Part shown: positions 8,452 through 15,870 of the stretch, piece after piece
Layout: each line of letters begins with the position of its first letter
Numbering within the stretch: position 1 is the stretch's first letter
Assembly: GCA_031279305.1 (NCBI GenBank)
Contig: JAITIS010000024.1
Span: 1-27,382, forward strand
Origin: Candidatus Margulisiibacteriota bacterium
GTDB taxonomy: Bacteria > Margulisbacteria > Termititenacia > Termititenacales > Termititenacaceae
DNA: 27,382 bases
Direction of reading: 5' to 3'
Notes under the pieces: model-generated
Database searches by the model: none
Told to the model about the DNA's origin: nothing
Seen by the model: the letters and a program-made list of their open reading frames with translations, nothing else
Program-made: the position numbers and the translations under genes

Positions 8452-9030
8452 GTGAAAAAAATAATTTTAAGCATAATGCTGTCCGCCGCGCTGCTCTTGG
8501 CCGCAGAAGGAGAAAAAATAATGACCGCCCCCAATCCAGTCGTGGCGCTGAAAACCGGCGCCGGTGTTATCAAAATAGAATTGTATGCGGATAAAGCGCC
8601 GATTACCGTGGAAAATTTTCTGGGTTATGTCCGGGACGGCTTCTATGACAACACGCTTTTTCACCGCGTGATCCCCGGTTTTATGGCGCAGGGCGGCGGT
8701 TTTGTCTCCGGTATGACACAGAAAGAAACCCAAGCCCCGATTAAAAATGAAGCGGGCAACGGCCTCAAGAATACCCGCGGCTCTATCGCTATGGCCAGAA
8801 CTGCCGTGGTGGACAGCGCGACCGCGCAGTTTTTCATCAATGTCGCGGACAACGCTTTTTTGGATCACGCGGACGACACGCCGCGCGGTTTCGGTTACGC
8901 TGTATTCGGCAAAGTCATCGAGGGCATGGATGTCGTGGATAAAATTGTAAACGTCCCGACCGCGGCTTTCGGCCATTTTCAGGATGTGCCACGGGAAGAC
9001 GTGGTCATTATTTCCGCGACTGTAGAATAA
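8452..9030 (+). CDS. Cyclophilin-type peptidyl-prolyl isomerase, exported
   Basis: This enzyme speeds cis-trans isomerisation of prolyl bonds during folding. The cyclophilin core is clear: VENFLGYVRDGFYDN, FHRVIPGFMAQGGG (catalytic Arg) and ATAQFFINV. From the GTG at 8452 the protein has 192 residues and begins with a signal peptide (MKKIILSIMLSAALLLA, cleavage near AEG). A -10-like hexamer ends 6 bases before this GTG. A second in-frame ATG at 8521 has a strong site (AGAAGGAG, 8 bases before it) and would give a 169-residue cytoplasmic form without the signal peptide. Both starts look usable, so two cellular locations are possible. A perfect inverted repeat follows the stop codon and separates the gene from convergent sua5. 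Confidence 0.92.
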   Translation: MKKIILSIMLSAALLLAAEGEKIMTAPNPVVALKTGAGVIKIELYADKAPITVENFLGYVRDGFYDNTLFHRVIPGFMAQGGGFVSGMTQKETQAPIKNEAGNGLKNTRGSIAMARTAVVDSATAQFFINVADNAFLDHADDTPRGFGYAVFGKVIEGMDVVDKIVNVPTAAFGHFQDVPREDVVIISATVE

Positions 9031-9032
9031 TT

Positions 9033-9056
9033 GTTCTGTAAAGATATTTACAGAAC
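9033..9056. terminator. Perfect hairpin between convergent genes
   Basis: GTTCTGTAAA and TTTACAGAAC form a perfect 10-bp stem with a GATA loop, between the stops of the cyclophilin gene and sua5. There is no clear U-tract on either strand and the stem is AT-rich. It is probably a bidirectional transcript-end or mRNA-protecting hairpin rather than a classic intrinsic terminator. Confidence 0.6.
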
Positions 9057-9060
9057 GGAT

Positions 9061-10005
9061 TTACTTCCAGCGAAAACTGGCTTTACGCAGTTTGTCCATA
9101 ATAGCCAGGCCGATGCCTTCTTCCGGCACCGGCTCTGCCACGATGTATTCCACGGCTCTGTCTGCTTCCAGCCGGTGCAATGCGCTAAATAAATTGGCCG
9201 CGGCCGCGCGCAGATCGCCCTGCGGGGACAGCGCCTCCGTCCGCGCGAATCCTGCCGGCGCTTTTTGCAGAACCAGACAACCGGTTCGGCTTTTGTCTAG
9301 CGGAGGTTCCGCGCCGAGCAGATACAGCGGTTTGCCGGGGCTGTAATGCGACCGGAGCAGTCCGGGGCTGGCCAGTCCGTTGTTTTTTACCGGCTGTCTG
9401 GAAACCGGCAGTATTTTGGCCAGATCCTCCGCGGTGATTGCGCCCTGCCGCAGGATCGCAAAACCGTCTTTGGGTAGCGCGATGACTGTGGACTCCAAAC
9501 CGATTTTGGCCGATCCGCCGTCGAGTATGCATTCCAGCTCCGGCAGCTGCTGGCGCACGTGCTCCGCGGTCGTGGGACTTAACCGGCCAAATTTGTTGGC
9601 GCTGGGCGCGGCCAGAGGACAGCCGCTTTGCCGGATCAGCTCCAGCGCGATTTTGTTATCCGGCACGCGCAGTCCGACCGTGGACAGTCCGGCCGTGACT
9701 ATATCCGGCACGCTGGCCTTTTTGGGCAGGACTATGGTCAGCGGCCCCGGCCAAAATTTGGCGGCCAGCGCTTTAATATTTTGTGCCAAGCCCGGCCGGA
9801 TAACCGCCAGACCGTTTATTTCCTCTGGATCGGCAATGTGCACGATCAGAGGGTCAAAAGCCGGCCGTTCTTTCAGTTCAAAAATTTTCGCCGCGGCCAG
9901 CGAATCGAGCGCGTTGGCGCCCAGCCCGTACACCGTCTCGGTCGGAAAAGCCACCAGCCCGCCGGAGCGGATAATATCTGCCGCTTGTTTTATGCTGGCG
10001 GACAT
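9061..10005 (-). CDS. sua5: Threonylcarbamoyl-AMP synthase
   Basis: Sua5/TsaC makes threonylcarbamoyl-AMP from threonine, bicarbonate and ATP, the first step of the t6A37 modification in ANN-decoding tRNAs. The YrdC domain fills residues 1 to about 200, with the nucleotide-binding GGLVAFPTETVYGLGANA near the N-terminus and SANKFGRLSP in the middle. The remaining 100 or so residues form the extra Sua5 C-terminal domain, so this is the long form (314 residues) rather than the short TsaC form. The ATG at 10005 lacks a Shine-Dalgarno site. TAAGAT ends 9 bases upstream and could be its -10. It is divergent from the FMN-binding protein gene and convergent with the cyclophilin gene. Confidence 0.95.
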   Translation of the reverse strand: MSASIKQAADIIRSGGLVAFPTETVYGLGANALDSLAAAKIFELKERPAFDPLIVHIADPEEINGLAVIRPGLAQNIKALAAKFWPGPLTIVLPKKASVPDIVTAGLSTVGLRVPDNKIALELIRQSGCPLAAPSANKFGRLSPTTAEHVRQQLPELECILDGGSAKIGLESTVIALPKDGFAILRQGAITAEDLAKILPVSRQPVKNNGLASPGLLRSHYSPGKPLYLLGAEPPLDKSRTGCLVLQKAPAGFARTEALSPQGDLRAAAANLFSALHRLEADRAVEYIVAEPVPEEGIGLAIMDKLRKASFRWK

Positions 10006-10045
10006 AGTATGTTTATCTTAACCCAATAAAGAAAGGATGAGAACA

Positions 10046-10450
10046 ATGAGCGAGGCGCTTAAGTTTTTACAGGATAATACCCTGCATTATGTGGCGACGG
10101 TGGGTCTGGACGGCCGGCCTAGGGTGCGGCCTTTTCAGTCGGTCTATGTGAAGGCCGGCCGGATCTATTACTGCACCAATAACGCCAAAGCTGTTTACAA
10201 AGAACTGCAAAAACAGCCGGATGTGCAGATTAACGCGCTGGAGCCCCAAACTATGAGCTGGCTGCGCGTGTCCGCGCGGGCGGTTTTCACCGAGGATGCG
10301 GAAATTAAAAAAGAAATTTTTGCGGCTTATCCCAGCCTGAAAAATATTTATCAGGAACCGGCCAATCCTATATTTGCGATTTTTTATCTTGCCAATCCTC
10401 AAGCGGTTTTGTACACATTCAAGGAGCCGCCGCGGGAGCTGGCGGTTTAA
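10046..10450 (+). CDS. Pyridoxamine 5'-phosphate oxidase-like FMN-binding protein
   Basis: A 134-residue split-barrel protein. The N-terminus, LHYVATVGLDGRPRVRPF, followed by YYCTNNAKAVYKELQKQPDV is the usual pattern of the pyridoxamine 5'-phosphate oxidase-like family, whose members bind FMN or F420 as homodimers. The true substrate of this subfamily is generally unknown. It is too short to be the biosynthetic PdxH enzyme. The ATG at 10046 is preferred over one at 10037 because AAAGGA lies 8 bases upstream of it, while the earlier ATG overlaps that site. It is a single gene between sua5 and the PEGA-like gene. Confidence 0.85.
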   Translation: MSEALKFLQDNTLHYVATVGLDGRPRVRPFQSVYVKAGRIYYCTNNAKAVYKELQKQPDVQINALEPQTMSWLRVSARAVFTEDAEIKKEIFAAYPSLKNIYQEPANPIFAIFYLANPQAVLYTFKEPPRELAV

Positions 10451-10462
10451 TCCGGGGCAGTA

Positions 10463-10491
10463 TTGGTTTTGCCGTCCGCGGCGTGTATAAT
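10463..10491 (+). promoter_or_regulatory. Sigma-70-type promoter for the three exported-protein genes
   Basis: TTGGTT at 10463-10468 and TATAAT at 10486-10491 are separated by exactly 17 bp. They lie about 50 bp upstream of the start at 10543, leaving room for a leader with an AAAAGGAG site. Confidence 0.75.
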
Positions 10492-10542
10492 AGCTTACGC
10501 GTGCGGTTTGACTGCACAGCTTGCTTAAGAAAAAGGAGAAAT

Positions 10543-10941
10543 ATGCGAAAAGTACTATTGCTGGGGATACTGGTTTCTATGTGCTTATTCAGTCAGGTTT
10601 TTGGTTTTGCGACTATATTGGCTGGCAGCGGAGACACGATAACATTTACCACAAATGTGCCCGGCGTCGAGGTTTTGCGCAATGGTGTTCCGGTGGCCCA
10701 AATTGAGGGAACTATGTATTCCATAAAAGTCAAAAGAGAAAAAGGAGACACAGCTTTTGTCTTTAGGAAAGACGGATATTATGACCAATCCATTATTCTG
10801 GGACGCTCTATTTCTCCCTTTTTTCTGGGAAATTTAATCACCGGCGGAGTATGGGGTTCTACTACAGACAGTATTTTTACGGGAAATTATATGGAATATT
10901 CTCCGCAGCAATATTATGTGCAGATGACCAAGAGATCCTAG
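10543..10941 (+). CDS. Exported PEGA-like domain protein
   Basis: A 132-residue protein with a signal peptide (MRKVLLLGILVSMCLFSQVFG). The mature part begins with a PEGA-like module, TFTTNVPGVEVLRNGVPVA through FRKDGYYDQSII, a small beta fold found in many surface proteins that is thought to bind glycans or protein partners. It ends with a Gly-rich segment GN-x4-GG-x2-G-x3-D-x3-TG and YSP, a tail I associate with some short PEGA-type proteins. The Cys in the signal region is not in a good lipobox. The ATG at 10543 follows AAAAGGAG by 4 bases; an upstream in-frame extension would cover the promoter. It is the first of three exported-protein genes in a row. Its exact role is unknown. Confidence 0.72.
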   Translation: MRKVLLLGILVSMCLFSQVFGFATILAGSGDTITFTTNVPGVEVLRNGVPVAQIEGTMYSIKVKREKGDTAFVFRKDGYYDQSIILGRSISPFFLGNLITGGVWGSTTDSIFTGNYMEYSPQQYYVQMTKRS

Positions 10942-10961
10942 TTGCCCCGCGCTTATCATAA

Positions 10962-11297
10962 ATGGGCGTCAGGCGGATAATTTTTCTTTTTCTGCTGACG
11001 CCCGTTTTTTTGTCCGCTTACACCAAATTGCCGGAAGCCGCAGGGCGGGAAATAACCGCCTTTGCTTTGTTTAATTACGATAATCTCATTGCCGACAGCT
11101 ATGAAAGCAACAGTCCCTACATAGATCAGCTGGCGCATATGCTGAGCGCGGCGACCAAAATAGACCGGGCTCAATATGTCTCGTTGTTAAGAAATCCAGA
11201 GCTGAGACAAGAACCGCAGCCCGTGCGGTATATGTTAAAAATAAATCAAAAGACCAAAGAATTAAGCGGTTATTATTTCGTCGACACTGATGATTAA
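10962..11297 (+). CDS. Small exported protein, function unknown
   Basis: I do not recognise this 111-residue protein. MGVRRIIFLFLLTPVFLSAY is a good signal peptide, and the mature part is about 90 residues, mixed charge, with no Cys and no clear repeat. The start lacks a Shine-Dalgarno site. The first 17 codons overlap a strong GC-rich inverted repeat followed by seven T residues, which would act as a terminator or attenuator. Its last 8 bases overlap the start of the DUF4105 gene, so the two are probably translated together. The only other in-frame ATG is far inside, so the start at 10962 is the best available. Confidence rests on position, signal peptide and overlap, not on homology. Confidence 0.65.
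   Translation: MGVRRIIFLFLLTPVFLSAYTKLPEAAGREITAFALFNYDNLIADSYESNSPYIDQLAHMLSAATKIDRAQYVSLLRNPELRQEPQPVRYMLKINQKTKELSGYYFVDTDD
10964..11011 (+). terminator. Terminator-like hairpin inside the start of the 111-aa gene
   Basis: GGGCGTCAG (10964-10972) and CTGACGCCC (10995-11003) form a perfect 9-bp GC-rich stem with a 22-base loop, followed by G and seven T. By form this is an intrinsic terminator for the PEGA-like gene, whose stop is 22 bp upstream of the stem. It also lies within codons 1-17 of the next gene and may serve as an attenuator. The long loop is unusual. Confidence 0.6.
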
Positions 11298-12975
11298 AAA
11301 ATTTTTGGGGATTGGGCTGTTAATTCTTGCTTTGGCCGGCGCGGAGGAATATTGTTACAGCCGCGAATGGCTGAATCTGCTGTACTATGAGCAGACCCTG
11401 TCCGGCTACCGCAGTCTGGCCGCTTATGACAGTTTTTTTGTGGCGCCGCAGGGCAGGACCGATCCGCAGGCGGAGTACGCGGCGTCCCTGCGTCTGGTTG
11501 AACAAAATGACGCGGACTTCAAAACCAAATTTCCCCTGCGCTATAAATATATTGCCAGACAAAATAATCTGCCGTACGCCCCGGCGGTAGTCCTGACGGA
11601 AAATATCGCCAATCTAGCATTGGCCTATCCCAACCGTTATATGCGCAATCCCGTGTCTATGTTTGGGCATCTTTTTCTGATCTTAGAAACAGACAGGGGT
11701 TTTTTGGACAGCCGGATACTGCATTATGTGGCGGACACCGGCGGCGACGCGCAAGATCTGCTGTATGCCATCAAGGGACTTTCGGGTAAATATCCGGGCG
11801 CGTTTTATAAAGAACAGTATTATAAAAAAATTAAAGAATACAATTATCTGGAAGACCGCGAGGTTTTTTACTATGACCTGAAATTGACGCCGGAGCAGCT
11901 AGAGGATTTGCAGCTGCACTATATAGAGCTGCAAAACACGATTTTTTATTATTATTTTCTGGACGCCAACTGCGCTTTTTATATCGGCAAATTATTAAAT
12001 GCGGTTCTGCCCACGGATATTGTCCGCGGCGGCGTTTATATTCTGCCCGCCGATATTATCAATAATCTGCGCCGGCAAAACTGGCTGGCCGGCGCCCGGC
12101 TCCGCTCCACCGCCACGGAGACTTTTAATAATCTTTATAATGCTTTGACCGGCGCGCAAAAAGCGCGGATAAAATCCCTGCTGACTGTTCCCGCGGCGAA
12201 GGATGTGGACGCGGATCTGGAGACGCTCAAGGCTTTTCTGGCCATCTCGGAATTTATGATCAGCAACAAAAGTTATCTAGCGGAAACGATCAGGCGCAAC
12301 CGCATCCTCGCCTATCAAAAACTCAGGGAGCATAATGTGTATAATCTCCGGCCTGCATTCACGGCGGCGGCGGCGCAGAATATTGATTATCATTCTTGGA
12401 GATTAACGCTATCCCCTCAAGAGTCCGCGCAGCTGGAATTTACGCCGATCCATTTTACCGAACGCTTAAATAAGCTGAATGTGAAAGATGTGCGCTTGCT
12501 GGGTTTTGGCCTGCGGACTGCCGCCGGACAGCCGCCGCTGGTCAATTTTGACTTGCTGGAGATAGATAATTTAGGGCAAAGCAATTTGATTCTGCCGGCC
12601 GTGTCTTGGTCTGCGAAAAGTCAGTTTGCTTATCGGGAAACATTTTTGACCAATCAGGAGCTGTATTTGGGCTGCGCGGTCAATTTGCTGAACAAGGGCT
12701 TATTCTCGGTTTTAGCCGGCGGCAATTACGCGAATTATGATGATTTAGCGGCGCGCTCTCTAGGGCGGCTGGATTTATTGTCCGGCTTAAAAACGGAGTG
12801 GAAGCAAAATCTGACGGACAGCCTGCAGGTTTTGCTGGGCTACGAGCATAAATATAAAACAGATTATCAGCGTCTGGAGCTGGCTTATGACCGGCAGAGT
12901 TTCTTAGGCAGGATAACTTTTCTTAATTCTGTCTACGGCGCGAACTGCCAGCTAAGTTTGACGCGGTTATTTTAG
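11290..12975 (+). CDS. DUF4105 / Lnb-like periplasmic domain protein with C-terminal barrel
   Basis: The 561-residue exported protein starts with a signal peptide (MIKKFLGIGLLILALAGA). Residues about 25-260 match the DUF4105 family: REWLNLLYY, then NPVSMFGHLFLIL (H127) and YYFLDANCAFYIGKLL (C228). The conserved His and Cys recall the papain-like pair of this superfamily. The related Gram-positive enzyme Lnb moves an acyl chain within lipoproteins; whether diderm members do so is not known to me. Residues from about 370 to the end alternate polar and hydrophobic and finish with LTRLF, which fits an outer-membrane barrel. The ATG at 11290 overlaps the previous stop by 8 bp. The 3' end overlaps the convergent flavoprotein gene by 9 bp. 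Confidence 0.8.
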   Translation: MIKKFLGIGLLILALAGAEEYCYSREWLNLLYYEQTLSGYRSLAAYDSFFVAPQGRTDPQAEYAASLRLVEQNDADFKTKFPLRYKYIARQNNLPYAPAVVLTENIANLALAYPNRYMRNPVSMFGHLFLILETDRGFLDSRILHYVADTGGDAQDLLYAIKGLSGKYPGAFYKEQYYKKIKEYNYLEDREVFYYDLKLTPEQLEDLQLHYIELQNTIFYYYFLDANCAFYIGKLLNAVLPTDIVRGGVYILPADIINNLRRQNWLAGARLRSTATETFNNLYNALTGAQKARIKSLLTVPAAKDVDADLETLKAFLAISEFMISNKSYLAETIRRNRILAYQKLREHNVYNLRPAFTAAAAQNIDYHSWRLTLSPQESAQLEFTPIHFTERLNKLNVKDVRLLGFGLRTAAGQPPLVNFDLLEIDNLGQSNLILPAVSWSAKSQFAYRETFLTNQELYLGCAVNLLNKGLFSVLAGGNYANYDDLAARSLGRLDLLSGLKTEWKQNLTDSLQVLLGYEHKYKTDYQRLELAYDRQSFLGRITFLNSVYGANCQLSLTRLF

Positions 12976-13536
12976 CTTTTGGGCTAGCCAGACAATATTT
13001 TCGCCCAGCCTGGCCATCGTGGCGGCGCCTTCCGCGTCTTTTCCATAATCGCCTATGTCGCGGGCTAGACTCATATTCCAGTAGCTGCTGCCGGGAACGA
13101 TCATATCGTTGATCAGGAAAAAATGCTGTATGGAATCCAGCACGTGCAGACTGCCGGCCCGGCGCACAGCGCAGACCGCCGCGCCGATTTTGCGGCTGAA
13201 AGCCTTGCCGTCGCCCCGGCTTACATAGCCGCAGCGGTCGATGATGGCTTTGAGCTCCGGCGTGAGATCGGCGAAATAAGTCGGCGAGCCGAGGAGCATA
13301 ACAGCTGCCTCTTTCATTTTAGCGTACACTTCATTGACCCAGTCATCCTGCGCGCACCGGCCGGGTTTTTGATAACAGCTGCCGCAGGCCAGACAGCCGC
13401 GCACCTCGCGCCCGCCTGCCTGATACAGCTCCGCGGACAGCCCGGCCTGCCGGCAAACAGCCAGCACGGTGTTTAACATATGCGCCGTGTTGCCGTTCCG
13501 GCGCGGACTGCCGTTGATGGCCAGAACTTGCGCCAT
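12967..13536 (-). CDS. NADPH-dependent FMN reductase-like iron-sulfur flavoprotein
   Basis: A 189-residue flavodoxin-fold protein. The phosphate-binding loop NGSPRRNGNT is at residues 8-17 and GSPTYFADLTPELKAIIDR follows the second FMN loop. Between them is a compact cysteine motif, C48-x2-C51-x2-C54-x6-C61, the spacing described for archaeal and bacterial iron-sulfur flavoproteins that hold a 4Fe-4S cluster near FMN. It probably shuttles electrons to small molecules such as oxygen, peroxide or quinones. The ATG at 13536 has AGGGG 4 bases upstream. It is divergent from crcB with a 57-bp gap. Without the cysteine motif it would be called a generic NAD(P)H-dependent oxidoreductase. Confidence 0.88.
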   Translation of the reverse strand: MAQVLAINGSPRRNGNTAHMLNTVLAVCRQAGLSAELYQAGGREVRGCLACGSCYQKPGRCAQDDWVNEVYAKMKEAAVMLLGSPTYFADLTPELKAIIDRCGYVSRGDGKAFSRKIGAAVCAVRRAGSLHVLDSIQHFFLINDMIVPGSSYWNMSLARDIGDYGKDAEGAATMARLGENIVWLAQKLK

Positions 13537-13556
13537 AAAACCCCTGTTAATTTAAC

Positions 13557-13585
13557 TTGTTCTTTTCACAGCATAACATTACAAT
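13557..13585 (+). promoter_or_regulatory. Promoter for crcB, leaderless type
   Basis: TTGTTC at 13557-13562 and TACAAT at 13580-13585 are 17 bp apart. The ATG follows 8 bases after the -10 with no Shine-Dalgarno site, so the mRNA would start at or within two bases of the start codon. This leaves no room for a fluoride riboswitch in the leader. Confidence 0.6.
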
Positions 13586-13593
13586 TAAAAAAT

Positions 13594-13962
13594 ATGCAGT
13601 ACCTTTATGTGGGCTTGGGCGGAGTCTGCGGCGCCTGTCTGCGTTATTTTTTCTTTGTAATTTTGCAGAATAAAAGCGTCGGCCTGCCGACGCTGGCAGT
13701 AAATGTTCTGGGCTGTGCTCTGCTGGGACTGGCGCTGGGGTTTCTGGATCTGAAATACCATTTGCCGGAGAACTTAAAACTTTTTCTGGTGACAGGCTTT
13801 GTCGGCTCTTTCACCACTTTTGCCACTTTCATTGCGGACGCGAGCCTGCTGTTAGAAAAAGACGAAATACTGTGGTCGCTGGGCTACACGGCGCTGTCGG
13901 TGCTGCTCGGGGGCTTAAGCTACTGGGCGGTAGTCTGGCTGCTTGACCCCGGCAGATTATAA
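13594..13962 (+). CDS. crcB: Fluoride channel CrcB/Fluc
   Basis: A 122-residue, four-helix membrane protein that exports fluoride as a dual-topology dimer. Family marks are GGVCGACLRYFF at the N-terminus, the pore Asn in AVNVLGCALLG, and GFVGSFTTFATF with the stacked Phe and Thr-rich sodium and fluoride sites (usual form GFxGGxTTFSTF). The start at 13594 (MQYLYVGLGG) gives the normal family length; an earlier in-frame start would run through the divergent gene. Translation is probably from a leaderless mRNA. The stop overlaps the convergent metal-ATPase stop region by 6 bp. Confidence 0.95.
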   Translation: MQYLYVGLGGVCGACLRYFFFVILQNKSVGLPTLAVNVLGCALLGLALGFLDLKYHLPENLKLFLVTGFVGSFTTFATFIADASLLLEKDEILWSLGYTALSVLLGGLSYWAVVWLLDPGRL

Positions 13963-15870
13963 ACGCGGTTTGAGCAGGCGCAGGCTATTGCCCACCACCA
14001 GCAGACTGACGCCCACATCCGCGAAAACAGCCATCCACATCGTGGCGGCGCCGAATAAGGTAAAATAAAAAAACAGCGCCTTGACGCTCAGCGCGAAAAC
14101 AATATTTTGGCTTAATATACGCGCGGCGGCACGTGATAATTTGATAAACACGGGGATTTTACCCAGGTCATCGTTCATCAGGGCGACGCTGGCGGTCTCG
14201 ATAGCCGTATCCGAGCCGGCGGCGCCCATTGCAAAGCTGATGTCCGCGCCGGCCAGCGCCGGAGCGTCATTGATGCCGTCCCCGGCCATACCGACTAATC
14301 CTTTGAGACGGGATAATTTTTTTATTTCGACCAGCTTATCCTCCGGCAGCAGATTGGCGGCTATGCTGTCCAGATCGAGTTTGCGGGCTATGGCCTGCGC
14401 GGTGTGCTGATTGTCGCCGGTGAGCATTGCGGTCTTGACGCCCAGTCCGCGCAGTTCCCGCAGGGCCTGTTTGCTGGTTTTCTTGACAGTGTCCGCCGCG
14501 GCAAAAAGCCCCAGCACCGAATTGGTGTTGGCCAGTATAACCGTGGTGTAGCCTTGCTTTTCCCAGACAGCCAGCTGTTTTTCCAGCCGGGGCGAGCATA
14601 AGCCCAGCTCCTCGATCATCCGGTGATTGACCAGATAATAAATAGTCCGTCCGATGCGTCCCTCTATGCCGCGGCCGGGCAGGGCGCGGAAATCACGCAC
14701 TGGTTTCAGTCTGCGCCGTCCGGCGCGGGATGCCAGCGCCTGCGAGACCGGGTGATCGGAGCGCGCGGCCAGACTGACCGCCAGTGTCTGCACGGCTTTT
14801 TGTCCGCTCCAATTCAGAAAAGCGGCCTGCCGCGGTTTGCCCGCGGTCAACGTGCCGGTCTTATCCAGCGCCAGCACGCGCAGATGCCGCCCGTTTTCTA
14901 AAAATACTCCGCCTTTGATCAGGATGCCCTGTTTGGCCGCGGCGGCCAGCGCGCTGACCACCGCTACCGGCGTGGAGATGACCAGCGCGCAGGGGCAAGC
15001 TGTGACCAGCAGGACCAGCGCTTTGTACAGCCAGTTTAACCAGTCTCCCCAGAGCAGGGGCGGCACGACAGCCGCGGCGGCCGCCAGCACGAAAACTACC
15101 GGAGTGTAAACACGGGCAAATCTGTCCACGAAACGCTGCGTAGGCGCTTTGTTCTCCTGAGCTTTTTCTACGGAATGAATGATGCGCGCCAGCGTGGAAT
15201 TGCCGGCCAGCGCTGTAGTCCGGTATATAAATGAGCCGTTAGTGTTTAACGTGCCGGCGAAAACCTTAGCGTCTTTAGTTTTTTCCACGGGTATGCTTTC
15301 ACCGGTAATAGGCGCCTGATTGACGAAAGAATGACCGTTTAAGACGACGCCGTCTAAAGCGATTTTTTCACCGGGTTTAACGCGGATTACGCTGCCGGTT
15401 TTTACTTTTTCCGCGGGCATTTCCCGCCAGCGGCCGTCCGCCTGCCGCACAGTGGCGTTTTCTGGCGCGAGCTCCAGCACGCCGCGTATAGCCGCGCGCG
15501 CTCTCTCCAGTGAACGGTCTTCAATGGTTTCAGAGAGCGTGAAAAGCGCCATTACCATCGCGGCTTCCGGCCAGGCGCCGATAAGCAGCGCGCCGCTGAC
15601 CGCGATAGACATTAAGGCGTTCATATTCAGCTCGAGCCGGCGCAGAGCCAGCCAGCCCTGTCGGTAGACGGCCAGCCCGCCGCCGGATAAAACGGCAAAA
15701 ACAGCCAGCGCCAGCGCCGGCCAGCCGCCGCCGCAAAACAACTCGATCGCTTCCGCCGCCGCCGCGGCCAGAAAAGCCGGCAGGAGTTTTCGCCAGCCGG
15801 AATTTTTCCCGGTCTGGGCGGGATTTTCCGCCGGATGTTCACGCCCGCAAGCGCAGTGATTTTCTACCAT
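13957..15870 (-). CDS. Heavy-metal P-type ATPase, zinc/cadmium/lead type (CadA/ZntA-like)
   Basis: This 637-residue P1B ATPase exports soft divalent metals using ATP. Marks are TGES near 189, the metal-binding CPC at 292-294 in M6, phosphorylated D336 in DKTGT, SDHP in the nucleotide domain, GDGINDAP, a Lys in M7 (SVKALFF) and an Asp in M8 (FADVGVSLL). The CPC, Lys and Asp set is that of the zinc/cadmium subgroup rather than the copper subgroup. The N-terminus lacks a heavy-metal-associated domain and has only a short Cys/His tail (HCACGREH). The ATG at 15870 is 7 bases after AAAGGAG and overlaps the arsR stop by 7 bases, so translation is coupled. The gene is surely controlled by that regulator. 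Confidence 0.95.
   Translation of the reverse strand: MVENHCACGREHPAENPAQTGKNSGWRKLLPAFLAAAAAEAIELFCGGGWPALALAVFAVLSGGGLAVYRQGWLALRRLELNMNALMSIAVSGALLIGAWPEAAMVMALFTLSETIEDRSLERARAAIRGVLELAPENATVRQADGRWREMPAEKVKTGSVIRVKPGEKIALDGVVLNGHSFVNQAPITGESIPVEKTKDAKVFAGTLNTNGSFIYRTTALAGNSTLARIIHSVEKAQENKAPTQRFVDRFARVYTPVVFVLAAAAAVVPPLLWGDWLNWLYKALVLLVTACPCALVISTPVAVVSALAAAAKQGILIKGGVFLENGRHLRVLALDKTGTLTAGKPRQAAFLNWSGQKAVQTLAVSLAARSDHPVSQALASRAGRRRLKPVRDFRALPGRGIEGRIGRTIYYLVNHRMIEELGLCSPRLEKQLAVWEKQGYTTVILANTNSVLGLFAAADTVKKTSKQALRELRGLGVKTAMLTGDNQHTAQAIARKLDLDSIAANLLPEDKLVEIKKLSRLKGLVGMAGDGINDAPALAGADISFAMGAAGSDTAIETASVALMNDDLGKIPVFIKLSRAAARILSQNIVFALSVKALFFYFTLFGAATMWMAVFADVGVSLLVVGNSLRLLKPRL

Noticed and set aside
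13537..13593. Fluoride riboswitch upstream of crcB
   Set aside because: The promoter -10 ends 8 bases before the ATG, so there is no leader to hold the motif, and no fluoride-riboswitch consensus is seen.
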